Source: Staphylococcus succinus (GTDB taxonomy: Bacteria; Bacillota; Bacilli; Staphylococcales; Staphylococcaceae). From it: 64,000 nucleotides of DNA. Position 1 is the first letter of the stretch; each line of letters begins with the position of its first letter. Of the stretch, positions 63,683 to 64,000 are shown piece by piece. The notes under the pieces were generated by a model, which ran no database searches, had not been told where the DNA came from, and saw only the letters and a program-made list of their open reading frames with translations. The stretch spans positions 372,001 to 436,000 of the forward strand of contig NZ_CP118976.1 in assembly GCF_029024945.1 (NCBI RefSeq), written 5' to 3'. The position numbers and the translations under genes were made by a program.

Positions 63683-64000
63683 ATGGTTATTTCGAAAAGA
63701 TTAGCGACACTCATTCTAGTCATACTTAGTAGCATTTTACTTGTGGCTTTATGGATTGACTTACCTGTTTCACAATTTCTTATGAATCAGAATTCTGTAT
63801 TTGGAACAATATTTCAAGATTTAGGGTTATTTCCGCCTACGTTAATATTAATTATTTCAATGATTATTTTAAATTTTTATATATTTTCAAGATTACATAG
63901 CAAATTAGCTAAATATATCATTCTAATTATGACATTTATTTATACTTTAATAAAAACTAATTCACTTCTATCAGAAACAGTGCAGTATGTCGTATCAAGT
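63683..64000 (+). CDS. PAP2-like membrane phosphatase, N-terminal part
   Basis: The frame is open from ATG 63683 (after CTGGAGG) to the end of the window, giving the first 106 residues only. Three hydrophobic segments are visible, and the block WIDLPVSQFLMNQNSVFGTIFQDLG resembles the start of PAP2-family phosphatases; the catalytic KxxxxxxRP and SGH motifs would lie beyond the window. The assignment therefore rests on weak N-terminal similarity; other small membrane proteins are possible. Confidence 0.5.
   Translation, partial: MVISKRLATLILVILSSILLVALWIDLPVSQFLMNQNSVFGTIFQDLGLFPPTLILIISMIILNFYIFSRLHSKLAKYIILIMTFIYTLIKTNSLLSETVQYVVSS

Noticed and set aside
1..64000. Mobile elements, CRISPR arrays, tRNA or rRNA genes
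   Set aside because: I looked for transposase frames, regularly spaced direct repeats and tRNA-like cloverleaf signals and found none.

Overview
The window is low-GC Firmicute chromosome. The gene content points firmly to Staphylococcus: the mevalonate genes mvaS and thiolase-mvaA, drp35, cidR-cidABC, farR-farE, tarI-tarJ-tarL-tarS, an SsaA-like CHAP protein, and a poly-gamma-glutamate (cap) operon. The sequences diverge clearly from what I remember of the S. aureus proteins. A coagulase-negative species, perhaps of the S. saprophyticus group, is the best guess; the species call is inference. I saw no insertion sequence, prophage, CRISPR array, tRNA or rRNA, so this looks like ordinary core and near-core chromosome.

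Layout. 1-9.6 kb: the 3' end of a VraG/VraE-type (BceB-like) permease, a stress-type short-chain dehydrogenase, a 68-aa membrane peptide, a dicarboxylate/sodium symporter divergent from a DUF819 membrane protein (CodY-like box between them), a sugar O-acetyltransferase, an orphan PTS IIC protein, a DUF1445 hydro-lyase and a DUF4064 protein. 9.7-18 kb: a membrane acyltransferase, rocA (adjacent CodY-like and cre boxes), the divergent farR/farE fatty-acid efflux pair with repeated operator-like motifs, and a large AraC-family regulator. 18-24.7 kb: two paralogous 461-aa MFS exporters flanking an M20 amidohydrolase, a small GIY-YIG-like protein and an esterase, then ogt. 24.9-29.9 kb: mevalonate synthesis genes and drp35. 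29.9-36.3 kb: CHAP protein, NhaC antiporter, cidR and cidA-cidB-cidC. 36.5-45.1 kb: YfcC transporter, ptsG with a GlcT-type antiterminator/terminator leader, two GNAT acetyltransferases, VOC protein, D-cysteine desulfhydrase-like enzyme, thioredoxin-like protein and an HSL-type esterase. 45.3-56.3 kb: a cell-envelope block with the capB-capC-capA-capE-capD operon (capE is only 52 codons) and the ribitol wall teichoic acid genes tarI-tarJ-tarL-tarS. 56.5-61.4 kb: a three-gene ECF-type transporter, convergent with a second large AraC-family (Rsp/Rbf-like) regulator. 61.4-64 kb: a gene-poor interval ending in a plus-strand terminator with no gene in front of it (possible ncRNA), a small membrane protein, a HAD hydrolase and the start of a PAP2-like membrane protein.

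How the parts fit: several loci deal with the envelope (peptide-sensing permease, FarE, mevalonate supply for undecaprenyl phosphate, Drp35, Cid, cap, tar). Others handle carbon overflow and carbon/nitrogen control (CidC, PtsG, RocA, SdcS, with cre- and CodY-like boxes). The least explained items are the ECF transporter of unknown substrate, the possible divergent RNA next to the Rsp/Rbf-like regulator, and the small GIY-YIG-like protein.
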